This document shows positions 9,201-17,524 of a DNA stretch of 64,000 bases, one piece after another. A program made the translations under genes and the position numbers. Within the stretch, counting starts at the first letter, position 1. Each line of letters begins with the position of its first letter. Below the pieces are notes generated by a model. That model was given only the letters and a program-made list of their open reading frames with translations, was not told the origin of the DNA and made no database searches. The stretch lies in contig CACZCR010000002.1 of assembly GCA_902779705.1 (NCBI GenBank), forward strand, positions 107,228 through 171,227, read 5' to 3'. This stretch comes from an uncultured Bacteroidales bacterium. GTDB lineage: Bacteria > Bacteroidota > Bacteroidia > Bacteroidales > Paludibacteraceae.

Positions 9201-12200
9201 TTTCCAACGATAGAGAACTTATCGCCATGTTTCAAGTCTATATCCAATACATCCGTGATATTGGAGTAGTTAACCGTGAAGGTCTTTGTCTTAGCGACCC
9301 CAGGTTTTGCATCCTCTGTTGAGAAATAGATATTATGCGTTTTCTTGTTCTTCGTATTCTCCAATTCCAGATAACGAGCTAAACGTGCGTTTACACCGGA
9401 GAAGTTATGATATCCGGTCGCTCCTATTGTTGTATAGAAAATCACCTTCTTCGTTTCACGGTTCAACGGCAAGCGATAATTGGTTGCACTATTCTTCGCT
9501 GTCTTAGCATTCCATATAGTATTTTCATTATTGTGCTCATCTACCTCTGCCAAATACAAATCTCCATCAGAATATTCAATAACAACGGTAATAGGTTCAC
9601 GCCATGCATCAAAGAAGATAGAGTCTGCTTCTACACCATTAAGATCGTACGTTACAGAGTTAATCGTTCGGATCGAACCTTCCTTATCATTGCCCCATAC
9701 AAACATCTCGCAGTCGGTTGTCGGCTCACGAACAATCACGTCACGTACTACCGTAGCTTCGTACAGAGAATCCGTAATACCATCGATATGAGCCGTCAAA
9801 GTCGTATTTCCTTGTCCTACCACATGCAGCACATTACCCTCGAGCACTTGTACGACTTCGTCATCACCACTTGTAAACGTCACAGCACGATCTGTTATAG
9901 CCACTTCTTGCGCGGTTTCCGGATCATAGTAACTAACCGTTGCTACTAATCCGAAGTCCGCTGTGTTCTTATCGGATAGTTCCGGTTTATCTGTCCATTT
10001 TAGACGAGTAAAAGTCTGTGTCCAAGCAATATGTTGTACCGCCAAATTGGTTACAAGAACAGGAAGCGAAGAACTATTAGAGTTATAAATCAAGCTCTCC
10101 GAACCATCGTAAGAAGCGGTAATAGTCACATTACCCTTCTTCAGCGGTTTCAGCACATTATCTTCTACATCAACAATCGTCGAATCACTCGAAGTGTAAA
10201 CCAAAGTCACCAACGAAGTAGCAGGATCGGTCACATTCTCACCACGCGACATCGGACTCAAATTCTCCTTCCATGTAATAGCCGGGGTCACTTTATTCGT
10301 CGTACCCGTCAAAGGAATTCGTTTAAGTACTGTTGTTCCTTCCGAAATTACCAACGTCGCATTATGCGTACCGCCTGCTGTGTGAATATAACTTACCTCT
10401 ACCGGCTCATTCAAAGCAAACGAATCCTTTTTCGAACTAATAGAACTCGGACTAACGGAATACTTACCGTCTCCGCCTTCGATACTCAAAGTCAACGGAT
10501 TCAAGTTATACCAATCGAACGTAAAATTCTTTTTAGTCGCATTAGAGCCTGCGTCAGTACTTCCGAAATCTAAACTCTCCACATTGTTATCAATCGAAAG
10601 TTCCGTACGCTCGGTAATCTTCAAGTTCTTTACATATCCCGCAAAGTTACCGGTATAGCAAATACGAACCTTATTGGTGTTCGGTTTCAGATCACGACTG
10701 ATATTTCCCGGATTAGCATTATCATTTTCTGTCCACAATGTATTTGCGCTCTCTCCTTCCGGATATTCTATCATGTACCAGAAGCCGTTATTATTTCCAC
10801 TTCCTGGATTAACAACCTTAGCAGTTGCCGCACCCGATGTTACACCAGTAGTAAACGAAATCGTCTTTGGAATACCCTCAAACTTCACATCTATATACTT
10901 ATCGTTCCAGTTCCATGCGGGAGAAGATGTTATTCCTGTGCTGCTTCCACCCAAACGGATCGCATTATCGCTACCACCAACCCATGACACATCTCCTTCC
11001 GTCTTTTTTCTAACAGCAAGATACGTCTCATTACTCTTCACCTCCACTTGAACGTGGTTCCTCAGTTTGAGTACCTTAACGGTCTTGGTCGCTGTCTTTC
11101 CCTTATATTTATAGGTCGGTTTCTGAATAGCCGTAATAGTCACCGCATTATCAGCAGTCTCTGCTGTATGTAATGTTGTGTTGTCATTCGTCACTGTTAC
11201 AGCTGCCTTATTGGACGCATAGGTAATGGCTCCATCCGAAGTAGAACGAACAGGATTCACGAATGTTGTATTGAAGTTCAATGTATCCGGCAGACCGCTC
11301 CAATCAAACACCGGATCATATCGATTTACATTGATCGTACGCGTGATCGTGTCGCCGCTCCATTTATTCGAATATACTTGAGCGATGGTCAATACCGCCG
11401 AACCTGCACCCTTAGCAACCCACTTGCCGTCTTCCTTAGCAATCACATTGGTATTACTGGAAGAAACAACTACCGGCACATTCGCATCACCTTTTGTCAA
11501 TGTATAAAGCGAACTCTCCGCTACCGAGTCATCTACCATCCAAACGTCATTCTCCTTAAGACTCGTTGTCAACTCGGTCTCATGCTTGCGTACATACAAG
11601 TGCAAATTACATTGATGTTGGAAAGTGATGCCATCTCCCGGTTCATTAAAGAAGAACGTCTCGTCTCCTGCAACCGTTGCCGTCAAAACACCTGTCGCAT
11701 TATTGTAGGTAAAGTGCGAAGGATTAGTCGGATACTGGAAACCGGAAGTAATCTTATCGAACGTAAACGTCGCTGTCTCGTCCACCTCCAGATTCAGATT
11801 CGTCGTCTTTGTCTTATCCAGCAACACACCATTCAGATAGAACTCCGGAGTCCGCTTTACCTCCAGATGATAAGTGGTGTCAGCCGTCACCGAGTTATAA
11901 TAGTACGTTGCCTTGGTCGTCACATAGAGCTTCTCATCCTGCTCAGTGCTGTAATCCGTGCTCACCATGATCTGCTTAGCGTTACTCAGATTCAAGCTAA
12001 ACCACGACGGATTATCAAACGAATAATCAAAATCTACCTGCTCTAACGGTATATCCACCCCATTATACAGCACCCTCGCCATATTACTCAGCGTATTTCC
12101 CGAATAGATATGATCCGGCTTTGTAAACACCACCGTCGGCGTACGCTTACCTACCGTTACCGTAAATTCCGCCGTTTTTGCATAATAGCGTCCTTGGGTT

Positions 12201-13252
12201 GCAGAAGCAACAATAGTATATGTACCAGTTGCTTTTGCATAGAAAATACCTGCAGAAGTCAACGACACATTGCTATTCGCCGTTTTTAAAGAATACGTAA
12301 TAGTGCCATCACCCGCTACATTATCTGCGCCCTTGTACGCTGTTTTCAAATCAGCAACATTCAATGTTGTCTTATCAGCATCGCTAACAGAAACATCTAC
12401 CGCGCCTGGCTTATACGTCAAAATCGGCGTCAAATCTACATTAGCAGTTACGGTACCGGTATTGGATTCGTTACTTTTTGCTGTTAGAGTTACCGTAGCC
12501 TGATGATTTCCCTTCGAGGTATTCGAATTTGCCGTAAATGAAAGTGTTACCGTAACTTTCTTATTATTATTCGTATTATCAAAAGCCCAGCTTGTAACCG
12601 TCCAACCGCTATTAGCTGTTACCGTCGGAGCATTAAAATCATCTTTACTATCCGCGTTATTAGAAACAGGGAATGTAAGCGTCGTCGTTTTAGTATCCGG
12701 ACAATCAAAAGAAATAGCGTCCGCGTCATCAGCCGAACTTACAGTAACAGGAACAAATTTAGCATAACGGGTTTCATTAAAACCATCATTGTCATTATCA
12801 CCTGTTAATGGATTATCCGTAGACGAAGCCGTCCCGGAAACATTTGAACTCGTATACCACCCTCCGAAAGAATATCCATTATAAGGGGTTGCTGTAAAAA
12901 TATAATGATGATAATAATTAGACGAAGCATATAAGTGATTTTCTGTTGAATAAGTTGAAACAAGCGAGGAGGAAGTCACATCTCCTGTAGATTTTTCTAC
13001 CGAACCACCCATTCCGAAGGCGCCACTTTTAAACACCTCGGCTTTTACCTTTCCCCCTGTTCCATTAGCCACAGCAACGGATACTTTCCATTTCCATTCC
13101 TTTCCCCACGCACTCTCATTTACGCCGAAAAGCGCTACCATAAGGAGCGCAAGCATAGTAAGTACTGGTTTTGTACTGATAATCCTAGACTTTAGTCCTA
13201 GGAGTAAGCCAATCAAACCCTTTGAATTATTTACCTGAGTAAATTGTTTCAT
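6245..13252 (-). CDS. Giant secreted Ig-like repeat protein with C-terminal sorting-type tail
   Basis: A 2,335-residue surface or secreted protein. The start at 13252 (MKQFTQVNN) is preferred over an ATG 39 codons upstream because it places a hydrophobic signal or membrane segment at residues 28-50. The order of parts is: an InlB-like region (GYSFGGWYTSS), many beta-rich Ig-like or Big_2-like modules with YTIVASATQ and VTITATQAG type strands, two ASH-like stretches (ESLDFGSTDAGS), and a Gly-rich beta-helix-like region (WTQQANWAGNLIPG onward). The last part is the tail GQKVIINNQIYIITSAG...YDATGKRV. The tail resembles those of four other secreted proteins in this window and is probably a type IX-like sorting or anchoring signal. 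Likely an adhesin or matrix protein. No enzyme motif was seen. Confidence 0.85.
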   Translation of the reverse strand: MKQFTQVNNSKGLIGLLLGLKSRIISTKPVLTMLALLMVALFGVNESAWGKEWKWKVSVAVANGTGGKVKAEVFKSGAFGMGGSVEKSTGDVTSSSLVSTYSTENHLYASSNYYHHYIFTATPYNGYSFGGWYTSSNVSGTASSTDNPLTGDNDNDGFNETRYAKFVPVTVSSADDADAISFDCPDTKTTTLTFPVSNNADSKDDFNAPTVTANSGWTVTSWAFDNTNNNKKVTVTLSFTANSNTSKGNHQATVTLTAKSNESNTGTVTANVDLTPILTYKPGAVDVSVSDADKTTLNVADLKTAYKGADNVAGDGTITYSLKTANSNVSLTSAGIFYAKATGTYTIVASATQGRYYAKTAEFTVTVGKRTPTVVFTKPDHIYSGNTLSNMARVLYNGVDIPLEQVDFDYSFDNPSWFSLNLSNAKQIMVSTDYSTEQDEKLYVTTKATYYYNSVTADTTYHLEVKRTPEFYLNGVLLDKTKTTNLNLEVDETATFTFDKITSGFQYPTNPSHFTYNNATGVLTATVAGDETFFFNEPGDGITFQHQCNLHLYVRKHETELTTSLKENDVWMVDDSVAESSLYTLTKGDANVPVVVSSSNTNVIAKEDGKWVAKGAGSAVLTIAQVYSNKWSGDTITRTINVNRYDPVFDWSGLPDTLNFNTTFVNPVRSTSDGAITYASNKAAVTVTNDNTTLHTAETADNAVTITAIQKPTYKYKGKTATKTVKVLKLRNHVQVEVKSNETYLAVRKKTEGDVSWVGGSDNAIRLGGSSTGITSSPAWNWNDKYIDVKFEGIPKTISFTTGVTSGAATAKVVNPGSGNNNGFWYMIEYPEGESANTLWTENDNANPGNISRDLKPNTNKVRICYTGNFAGYVKNLKITERTELSIDNNVESLDFGSTDAGSNATKKNFTFDWYNLNPLTLSIEGGDGKYSVSPSSISSKKDSFALNEPVEVSYIHTAGGTHNATLVISEGTTVLKRIPLTGTTNKVTPAITWKENLSPMSRGENVTDPATSLVTLVYTSSDSTIVDVEDNVLKPLKKGNVTITASYDGSESLIYNSNSSSLPVLVTNLAVQHIAWTQTFTRLKWTDKPELSDKNTADFGLVATVSYYDPETAQEVAITDRAVTFTSGDDEVVQVLEGNVLHVVGQGNTTLTAHIDGITDSLYEATVVRDVIVREPTTDCEMFVWGNDKEGSIRTINSVTYDLNGVEADSIFFDAWREPITVVIEYSDGDLYLAEVDEHNNENTIWNAKTAKNSATNYRLPLNRETKKVIFYTTIGATGYHNFSGVNARLARYLELENTKNKKTHNIYFSTEDAKPGVAKTKTFTVNYSNITDVLDIDLKHGDKFSIVGKDTIGSECGDTGKKTVTIQFLSDDVDNYKDTLLIHNLTDTVYVYLSADVDRNHQQITWNPATTNLKTTDNVTFDATTSASAAGLTISYAVTAGSDVASVGAATGALTIIKDGDVTVAATCEGNNKYYDADTVSYTFHISKVTPTITKNPKASDVTLPATLVASTWTENGTASVPGSFAWTNPSTELAEGDVAYEVTFTPENTDWYNTATCMVAPHVSRATQTIDWSFDATEIYGNANYTFDAAASSGLTVTYSSSNNEVASVNDQNKLVLHKAGESVTITATQAGNETYLPVSESRTFTVLYWTPEIVENPVGGTMYVGHVLSDASLTGGVAIVNGDTIQGSFVWEDANTATINQPGPATHNAIFVPQNANFFAEVVCENIPLEVLRYLPRIQTNTLSADGIEFPETLEHSDLHGSVTMMDYDRIPNVEVTGHVEWKEPSTILRPGTQTATALFVPDNSDWYKAVEIPVSVKVTGGYVFNGDNNDSTWTQQANWAGNLIPGAEDPVLVNDYVEIKTSVTVGSLTIAENVNLVVKDGGVLRIGNDDSENRDQYGNLRVENGGKVIFGEGEVKVNDFVLEAKLGDNNNLGNSGQVHNPATLNVNGNAYFDLALDPSGECSPGWYTFTVPFPVDALNGVTRFRNSDGKEITIKNEVNYAIMDFSESRRVETGYGWKKFRGIMQPGQCYTMTIDDVDNVYRFKMTNNGAFNNQMNEALQYSTVESDVRGWNALGNGTLAYVDLSATNIEHVQVYNHENNSYIPVDIDEYTYVVGSTYMVQAPVANSKIVYEQNGASHTLRAPQRYESTSNSEFMLTLTGQNADRPEDRLYVSASEDAVDEYTRGRELAKFASPTDSKVAQVWANAYGMKLCDIEMPLVNNNASTPISIYAPKAGTYTLAVERAPENAILFLTKNGRVMWNLSQSGYLLDLTKGTTEEYGLCLVYSAPQVATGVDEVVNGVKGQKVIINNQIYIITSAGDIYDATGKRVN

Positions 13253-13429
13253 ATCTTTCTTAACCTTAAATTCGTTTGTTATAATTTTTTGTTGTGGCAA
13301 AGTGGCAAAGTTGGCAAACTTTAAAAATTGTCGTGACACTTTGACACTTTTGTTAACTACATTTTGCAAAATGTACGATTCTTAAGATTCGATTCATATT
13401 TGCTAAGCCGTAGTTTCCAAAATCGGGTA

Positions 13430-13461
13430 CAAAATTAATAATTTTCTTTCAATTATGCAAA
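13430..13461 (-). promoter_or_regulatory. Bacteroidota -33/-7 promoter for the giant gene
   Basis: Read on the minus strand, TTTG (13461-13458) and TAATTTTG (13437-13430) are 20 nt apart. Transcription would begin near 13423, leaving a leader of about 170 nt before the ATG at 13252. Confidence 0.75.
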
Positions 13462-13554
13462 TTTTATACGCGCGCGTGTGCACGAATAATAATAAGGTAT
13501 AATCTTTTATTAACAAACGGCAATAAATAATTTTGGGCGCCCACTCCAATACAC

Positions 13555-13583
13555 AAAAATCCCCCAACTCGCAAGTTGAGGGA
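13555..13583 (-). terminator. Rho-independent terminator after the 672-residue gene
   Basis: On the minus strand a stem of about ten pairs (TCCCTCAACT with AGTTGGGGGA, one G-U) has a four-base loop and ends in five U. It follows the stop of the gene at 13610. Confidence 0.85.
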
Positions 13584-13609
13584 CTTTTGATCATTATATA
13601 GTATTTTGT

Positions 13610-15628
13610 TTACTCTACTCTGCGGCCTTCAGTCGTATAGAGCGCATCATTACGACGGATGTACAATACGCCATTACGCAGTTCTTTGAGAGCCGGAGCA
13701 GCTTGCTCATACTGATCGATAGCCGTCGGCGTTTCCGGATCTACAGGCTTAGTCTCTACTACCACATGGCGAACGATCACGCTGTCGCAGCCAAACTCGT
13801 TGGTAGCGGTCATCGTGATGTCGAACTGAAGCTCTACTTCCATCACATAAGCCGTATCAGTCAACTGTTCCGGCTCATCGCCTACAAGATACCATAGACC
13901 GTCTCCTAAGAAGAGTGTATCGCCTATATGGAGCGAATCGGTATTCAGCTCTACAAAGTCCACAGGCAGTACAGCTATCGTCACATTAATCACCGTGTCA
14001 CAGATAGCATCTTCTACGAAGATTTTATCCTCGCCAGACTGATAGTACCATTTGCCGCGGTATTCGGCAGAATCGCCCGTGCAGAAACCAATCGGGTAAT
14101 TCACCTCCACCGGAGCCAGCTTGTTGACGGTCAGTGTGAGCGTCACGATCGAGTCACAGCCTACAGCATTGGTCGTAGTATAAACAACAGTGTGTACTCC
14201 GACTGTTGAATCCTTGAGCGCAATACCATTCCATTCTACCTCGTCACCTACAGCAATCTCCATCTCTGCGGCTGTGTAGCTCAGCGGATTAACCGTAATA
14301 GCCACATGCACAATCGAATCGCCACCATAGACATTCTTCATCTCTAAGAGCACATCCTCCTGAACGGACTGAGTATAGGTCTTGCCGGCATACTCCACAG
14401 AACCGCCCTCACAAATAGAAGCCTCATACACACCGTAGGTCGTCGGACGCTCCAGTACCGTCAGTGTGAGCGTCACGATCGAGTCACAGCCTACAGCATT
14501 CTCCGTAGTATAAACAACAGTGTGTACTCCGACTGTTGAATCCTTGAGCGCAATACCATTCCAAACCTCGTCATCACCTACATAGATTTGCATCTCTGCG
14601 GCTGTGTAGCTCGGCAGTTTCTCCGCAACGTTGACTACATACAAGGTGTCTCGAACAGCTCCGATAGCCTCAATATGATCTGCAGTCACACCCTGAGTAT
14701 AGGTCTTGCCGTGGAATTTGACCGAACTACCTTTACAAAAACTCAAGTTGACCGGCACCTCCAAAGTCTCCATTTTGAGACCTGTACCCGTGAGAGAGAT
14801 CGTAGCCGTGCTGGTGCCATCGGTAATAGTGATCTTACCATTGGCCTCGCCCTCGGCCTTCGGACAGAAATAGATTTGGAACGAATAGTTACCGATCTTT
14901 CCCAACTGTCCGTTAGCACACGCCGCAGCCGTACCGTTGGCACTGGCGCAAGCATTGGAACCTACGGCATAAGTCTTGCCGGCCGTACTAGTTGTCAAAA
15001 CGCCGGAAGTGTTATCTGCCGAGCCAAGACGGAACACTTCTGCGTCGCCCTCAGAGAGCGAGATAGATATATTGCCTGCCGTCAGGAAAGAACGGAAATC
15101 CGCACGAATATTGGTTGACTCTCCAATACGCGTTGCTTGGGTAAAAGTCTTCGATACACTGGTCTTACCATAATCACCACCACTCAGCAAAATATGTTTT
15201 GCCAAAGGCAATGTCAGATAAGACACCCAGGCACCATACGAAGTTCCTAATGTAAACTTGAATTTCCGGAGCTGGCTAGGATTGATTATAGTATATGAAT
15301 CTTTTTGATAAGAAGTTTTGTCTGTTCCGACACCACAATTAACCACTTGTTGTCCTTCACCGTAGGAGGAGCCATCCGTACTTTCATAAAAATTCAAATC
15401 CACACTACCAAAAGTACCATTAAACCAGAATTTCTTGTTCTTCCACTGAAAAGACATTGAAGATGCCGTAGGAGGAAACACGTCAAACTCTTTGGTTAGC
15501 GTACCAATACTTCCTTGGTTGAACTCTTGATTCTGGAAAAGCGAATACCACACTCCGCCATTGTATGTTTGGGCGGAGGCAGCTAGAGTGAATAAAAGAA
15601 AAGATAAACAAGTAAAAAATTTCTTCAT
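13610..15628 (-). CDS. Secreted repeat protein with sorting-type C-terminal tail
   Basis: A 672-residue protein with a clear signal peptide (MKKFFTCLSFLLFTLAASA, then QT). Residues about 20-290 form a beta-rich region that ends in an ASH-like stretch. The rest is built of repeats in which YTAAEM, WNGIALKDSTVGVHTVVYTT and GCDSIVTLTLTV recur. Two copies are 110 residues apart and nearly identical in DNA. The C-terminus (LKELRNGVLYIRRNDALY...EGRRV) matches the tail of other secreted proteins here. It is likely exported to the cell surface. No catalytic motif was recognised, so adhesion or a structural role is a guess. Promoter and terminator flank it, so it is a single-gene unit. Confidence 0.85.
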   Translation of the reverse strand: MKKFFTCLSFLLFTLAASAQTYNGGVWYSLFQNQEFNQGSIGTLTKEFDVFPPTASSMSFQWKNKKFWFNGTFGSVDLNFYESTDGSSYGEGQQVVNCGVGTDKTSYQKDSYTIINPSQLRKFKFTLGTSYGAWVSYLTLPLAKHILLSGGDYGKTSVSKTFTQATRIGESTNIRADFRSFLTAGNISISLSEGDAEVFRLGSADNTSGVLTTSTAGKTYAVGSNACASANGTAAACANGQLGKIGNYSFQIYFCPKAEGEANGKITITDGTSTATISLTGTGLKMETLEVPVNLSFCKGSSVKFHGKTYTQGVTADHIEAIGAVRDTLYVVNVAEKLPSYTAAEMQIYVGDDEVWNGIALKDSTVGVHTVVYTTENAVGCDSIVTLTLTVLERPTTYGVYEASICEGGSVEYAGKTYTQSVQEDVLLEMKNVYGGDSIVHVAITVNPLSYTAAEMEIAVGDEVEWNGIALKDSTVGVHTVVYTTTNAVGCDSIVTLTLTVNKLAPVEVNYPIGFCTGDSAEYRGKWYYQSGEDKIFVEDAICDTVINVTIAVLPVDFVELNTDSLHIGDTLFLGDGLWYLVGDEPEQLTDTAYVMEVELQFDITMTATNEFGCDSVIVRHVVVETKPVDPETPTAIDQYEQAAPALKELRNGVLYIRRNDALYTTEGRRVE
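14131..14615. repeat. 330-bp-period internal repeat in the 672-residue gene
   Basis: The block beginning TCAGTGTGAGCGTCACGATC occurs at 14131 and again at 14461. Each copy is about 150 bp and nearly identical, and the offset of 330 bp equals 110 codons. The two blocks encode the ALKDSTVGVHTVVYTT modules. Confidence 0.85.
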
Positions 15629-15732
15629 GTACCTTATTTATTATATTTAGTTTCAAAATTTAGTATCCAACGCTGCGGTTCTCAACCCACCAAATCAAGC
15701 CTCAAACGCGCAGCTCCATAAAATCCACGGTA

Positions 15733-15764
15733 CAAAATTACAACAAAAAATGCAACCGTGCAAA
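15733..15764 (-). promoter_or_regulatory. Bacteroidota -33/-7 promoter for the 672-residue gene
   Basis: On the minus strand TTTG (15764-15761) and TAATTTTG (15740-15733) are 20 nt apart. The -33 box sits in the loop of the terminator at 15745-15779. Transcription should start near 15726, about 100 nt before the ATG at 15628. Confidence 0.8.
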
Positions 15765-15779
15765 TTTCGGTTGCATTTT
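15745..15779 (-). terminator. Terminator after the pqqD-like operon
   Basis: An 8-bp stem (TGCAACCG with CGGTTGCA) encloses the loop AAATTTGCA and is followed on the minus strand by six U. T residues on the other side also make it usable from the plus strand. A weaker hairpin with an 11-bp imperfect stem lies just before it at 15790-15819. Confidence 0.8.
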
Positions 15780-15855
15780 CACAACAACAGAACATACTAT
15801 CTTAAGAATAGTATATTCTCCCTGCCTGATTTTTGTTCTTGTATTACAAAAAATC

Positions 15856-16128
15856 TTAAATCTCTACAATTTCAGCTTCTACCCAAGATTGCGCAGTTGC
15901 TTTGGCGTCAGCAGCTGCCTGTTCGGGGGTAACTTCATACTCCTCGAGCAACAACTCTGTCATCTTCTTTTCGTCAAACGAATCCAGATCTTGCACCTTT
16001 TGCCAGAGGTATGCTGCAGTAGAGTTCATGGTGATCATCTTGTTGAAATTGATGAGATCCAGGCTCTCACCTACCAAGATGTATTCGTCGCCCAGCGGAC
16101 GCAATTTGAAACCTTTGATTGATCGCAT
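15856..16128 (-). CDS. PqqD-family (RRE-type) protein
   Basis: This 90-residue protein shows the PqqD fold signature. The N-terminal strands include LVGESLDLINFNKM, and the conserved MNSTAAYLWQKV helix is followed by the acidic C-terminal helices (FDEKKMTELLLEEYEV). Known PqqD-like domains bind leader peptides and present them to modifying enzymes such as radical SAM proteins. No radical SAM or other modifying enzyme is adjacent. It is the last gene of a three-gene operon after a secreted protein and an S26-type peptidase, so a role in recognising a peptide for processing or export is plausible but unproven. The 77-base gap upstream is filled by ACGATTT-type repeats. Confidence 0.8.
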   Translation of the reverse strand: MRSIKGFKLRPLGDEYILVGESLDLINFNKMITMNSTAAYLWQKVQDLDSFDEKKMTELLLEEYEVTPEQAAADAKATAQSWVEAEIVEI

Positions 16129-16138
16129 AATACTATTT

Positions 16139-16202
16139 ACGATTTTACAATTGACAATTTACAATTTATTTACGATTTTTACTATTTACAATTTACGATT
16201 AA
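16139..16202. repeat. TTTACGATT-family repeat between the pqqD-like and S26 genes
   Basis: Degenerate tandem copies of an AT-rich unit (TTTACGATTT, TTTACAATTT) fill the 77-base gap. The same family occurs at 25647-25775, 37643-37669, 38620-38640 and 41515-41560. Confidence 0.7.
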
Positions 16203-16205
16203 TCC

Positions 16206-16658
16206 TTAATAGCACCACTTCAAAATAGAGTGTCGATAGACTTTCAACAACAGCCATCTGAGCGGCCGAATATACTGCCAGACATAGGCCTTGAGAATGG
16301 GCTTTCTGTGGCCTTTAGGCGAATCTATTCGCACCACTATACCTGTCACATTTTCAGGCAATACCAGCTCCTCGCCCTGCAGGTTGCCATCTCCCTGGAG
16401 AACGATCTCATTTTGGCTCACTCGGCGAACCCGATGGAGCACATATGTGGTGGCTCCAAGAGGATTGGTAGTGCGACAAAGAAGAATGTCTCCACGACGC
16501 GCCGGGCGATCGAGTCGACGAAGGATCACACTGTCTTTTCCACCCTCAATGAACGGGCGCATCGAGACACCGGTGGGCGTAAAACGCACCTCTTTGCCCT
16601 CGTTGAGCATTCTTCCGATCTCAGGAACCAATATGTCATTGGAAACAGTGTGTGCCAT
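16206..16658 (-). CDS. S24/S26-family (signal peptidase-like) protein
   Basis: A 150-residue protein with the core of S26 signal peptidases: GVSMRPF with candidate nucleophile Ser32, YVLHRV with His75 in the base position, and GDGN at 89-92. A Ser-His dyad is the arrangement of SipW/SEC11-type signal peptidases, in contrast to the Ser-Lys of LepB. No N-terminal membrane anchor is seen. The hydrophobic Trp-rich C-terminus (YIRPLRWLLLKVY) could associate with the membrane. Its ATG directly follows the TAG of the upstream secreted protein. The setting suggests processing of a peptide or secreted protein linked to the PqqD-like gene. Confidence 0.8.
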   Translation of the reverse strand: MAHTVSNDILVPEIGRMLNEGKEVRFTPTGVSMRPFIEGGKDSVILRRLDRPARRGDILLCRTTNPLGATTYVLHRVRRVSQNEIVLQGDGNLQGEELVLPENVTGIVVRIDSPKGHRKPILKAYVWQYIRPLRWLLLKVYRHSILKWCY

Positions 16659-17495
16659 CTAGTTTGAAGTATAAGGAAAACAATTAGGACAGGGCGCGAT
16701 GTCGGTCACAAAATCCTGATACCGCTCGCAGCGGTAGAAATAGAACGACTCACCCAAGGTATTCTTGTTGGCCATCCGCCACCTAACATAAGAGTTTGCA
16801 TCTACAACTGCATAGGCATAAGTACCGGCAGTCTTGTTGTAGATATATCCGTTTTTGAGCACAAACTTATATTTATGCGCTGCCACGATAATAGGTGGTT
16901 CGATTGATCCCACTTTCACAAGAGAACTCTCCGTATATAGGTAGCGCAGCGGTGCATTGCTGTAGGCAGCGCGGAGCTTAAAGGTATCGGCATCATGCAC
17001 TTCATAGCGAAAAACATAGTCGTCTTCGTCCGTGCCAATGTACAGATTGTCAGAGAAGAACGAGCTTTTGACTGTGAGTTCCATATCCGTGATCAGGCCG
17101 GCGTTGCTGTTCGGTGCTACAAAGTAGGCGGAGCCTTGATTGATGACCAACAGCACTGTATCGTTGTCCACAGGATCATTTGCTCGACGAATAATACGCT
17201 CTCCCGAGGCGGCACGGCGGGCAAAAAAGGCATAGTATGTAGTGGCCGTTTCCGGTCGAACCGTAGCATGCAAGCCGTAATAGGTGGCAGGACAAGAGCC
17301 GTCCTCGATGGGTGCGGTAGTCCAACCAATAAGGGTGTATCCCATCTCAGCCGCGTCGGCACGGATAGCATCAGCCACCTCCGCATCAGTGAAGGTATGG
17401 GAGGCATTAGCCGCAACAGCCACGGTCGCCTGTGCCGCCTTAAGCGACATGGTGCAGGCCAGAAGGATTGATATAAAAACTATGTTTTTTTGCAT
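16659..17495 (-). CDS. Secreted protein heading the S26/PqqD operon
   Basis: A 278-residue protein with a signal peptide (MQKNIVFISILLACTMSLKA, then AQ). The frame continues 66 codons upstream, but the ATG at 17495 is used because the signal peptide begins there and the promoter at 17525-17556 lies inside the longer frame. The first 90 residues include an InlB-like stretch (YTLIGWTT...TTYYAFFA). The remainder is beta-rich with many Tyr and ends CPNCFPYTSN. It lacks the sorting tail of its neighbours. It is followed without a gap by the S26-type peptidase gene and so may be a substrate or partner of that enzyme. Function unknown. Confidence 0.75.
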   Translation of the reverse strand: MQKNIVFISILLACTMSLKAAQATVAVAANASHTFTDAEVADAIRADAAEMGYTLIGWTTAPIEDGSCPATYYGLHATVRPETATTYYAFFARRAASGERIIRRANDPVDNDTVLLVINQGSAYFVAPNSNAGLITDMELTVKSSFFSDNLYIGTDEDDYVFRYEVHDADTFKLRAAYSNAPLRYLYTESSLVKVGSIEPPIIVAAHKYKFVLKNGYIYNKTAGTYAYAVVDANSYVRWRMANKNTLGESFYFYRCERYQDFVTDIAPCPNCFPYTSN

Positions 17496-17524
17496 TGTGC
17501 ACCAAATCGACTGCAAATCGCCTG

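Larger units (their letters stand above)
13253..13609. other. Intergenic region with leader, promoter and terminator
   Basis: No convincing gene lies in these 357 bases. On the minus strand it holds the terminator of the 672-residue gene (13555-13583), then the promoter of the giant gene (13430-13461), then a leader of about 170 nt. The leader contains a 14-bp palindrome (CATTTTGCAAAATG) and two sets of direct repeats (AAGTGTC twice, CTTTGCCA-type three times). Confidence 0.7.

Noticed and set aside
6875..13252. Long plus-strand open frames opposite the giant gene (for example 6875-7972 and 11378-12046)
   Set aside because: They lie fully antisense to a long conserved-looking secreted protein, have low-complexity translations rich in Arg, Ile and His, and lack start signals or known motifs.
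13403..13594. 63-codon minus-strand frame between two secreted-protein genes
   Set aside because: It begins inside the terminator stem and runs across a promoter; the translation has no recognisable features.
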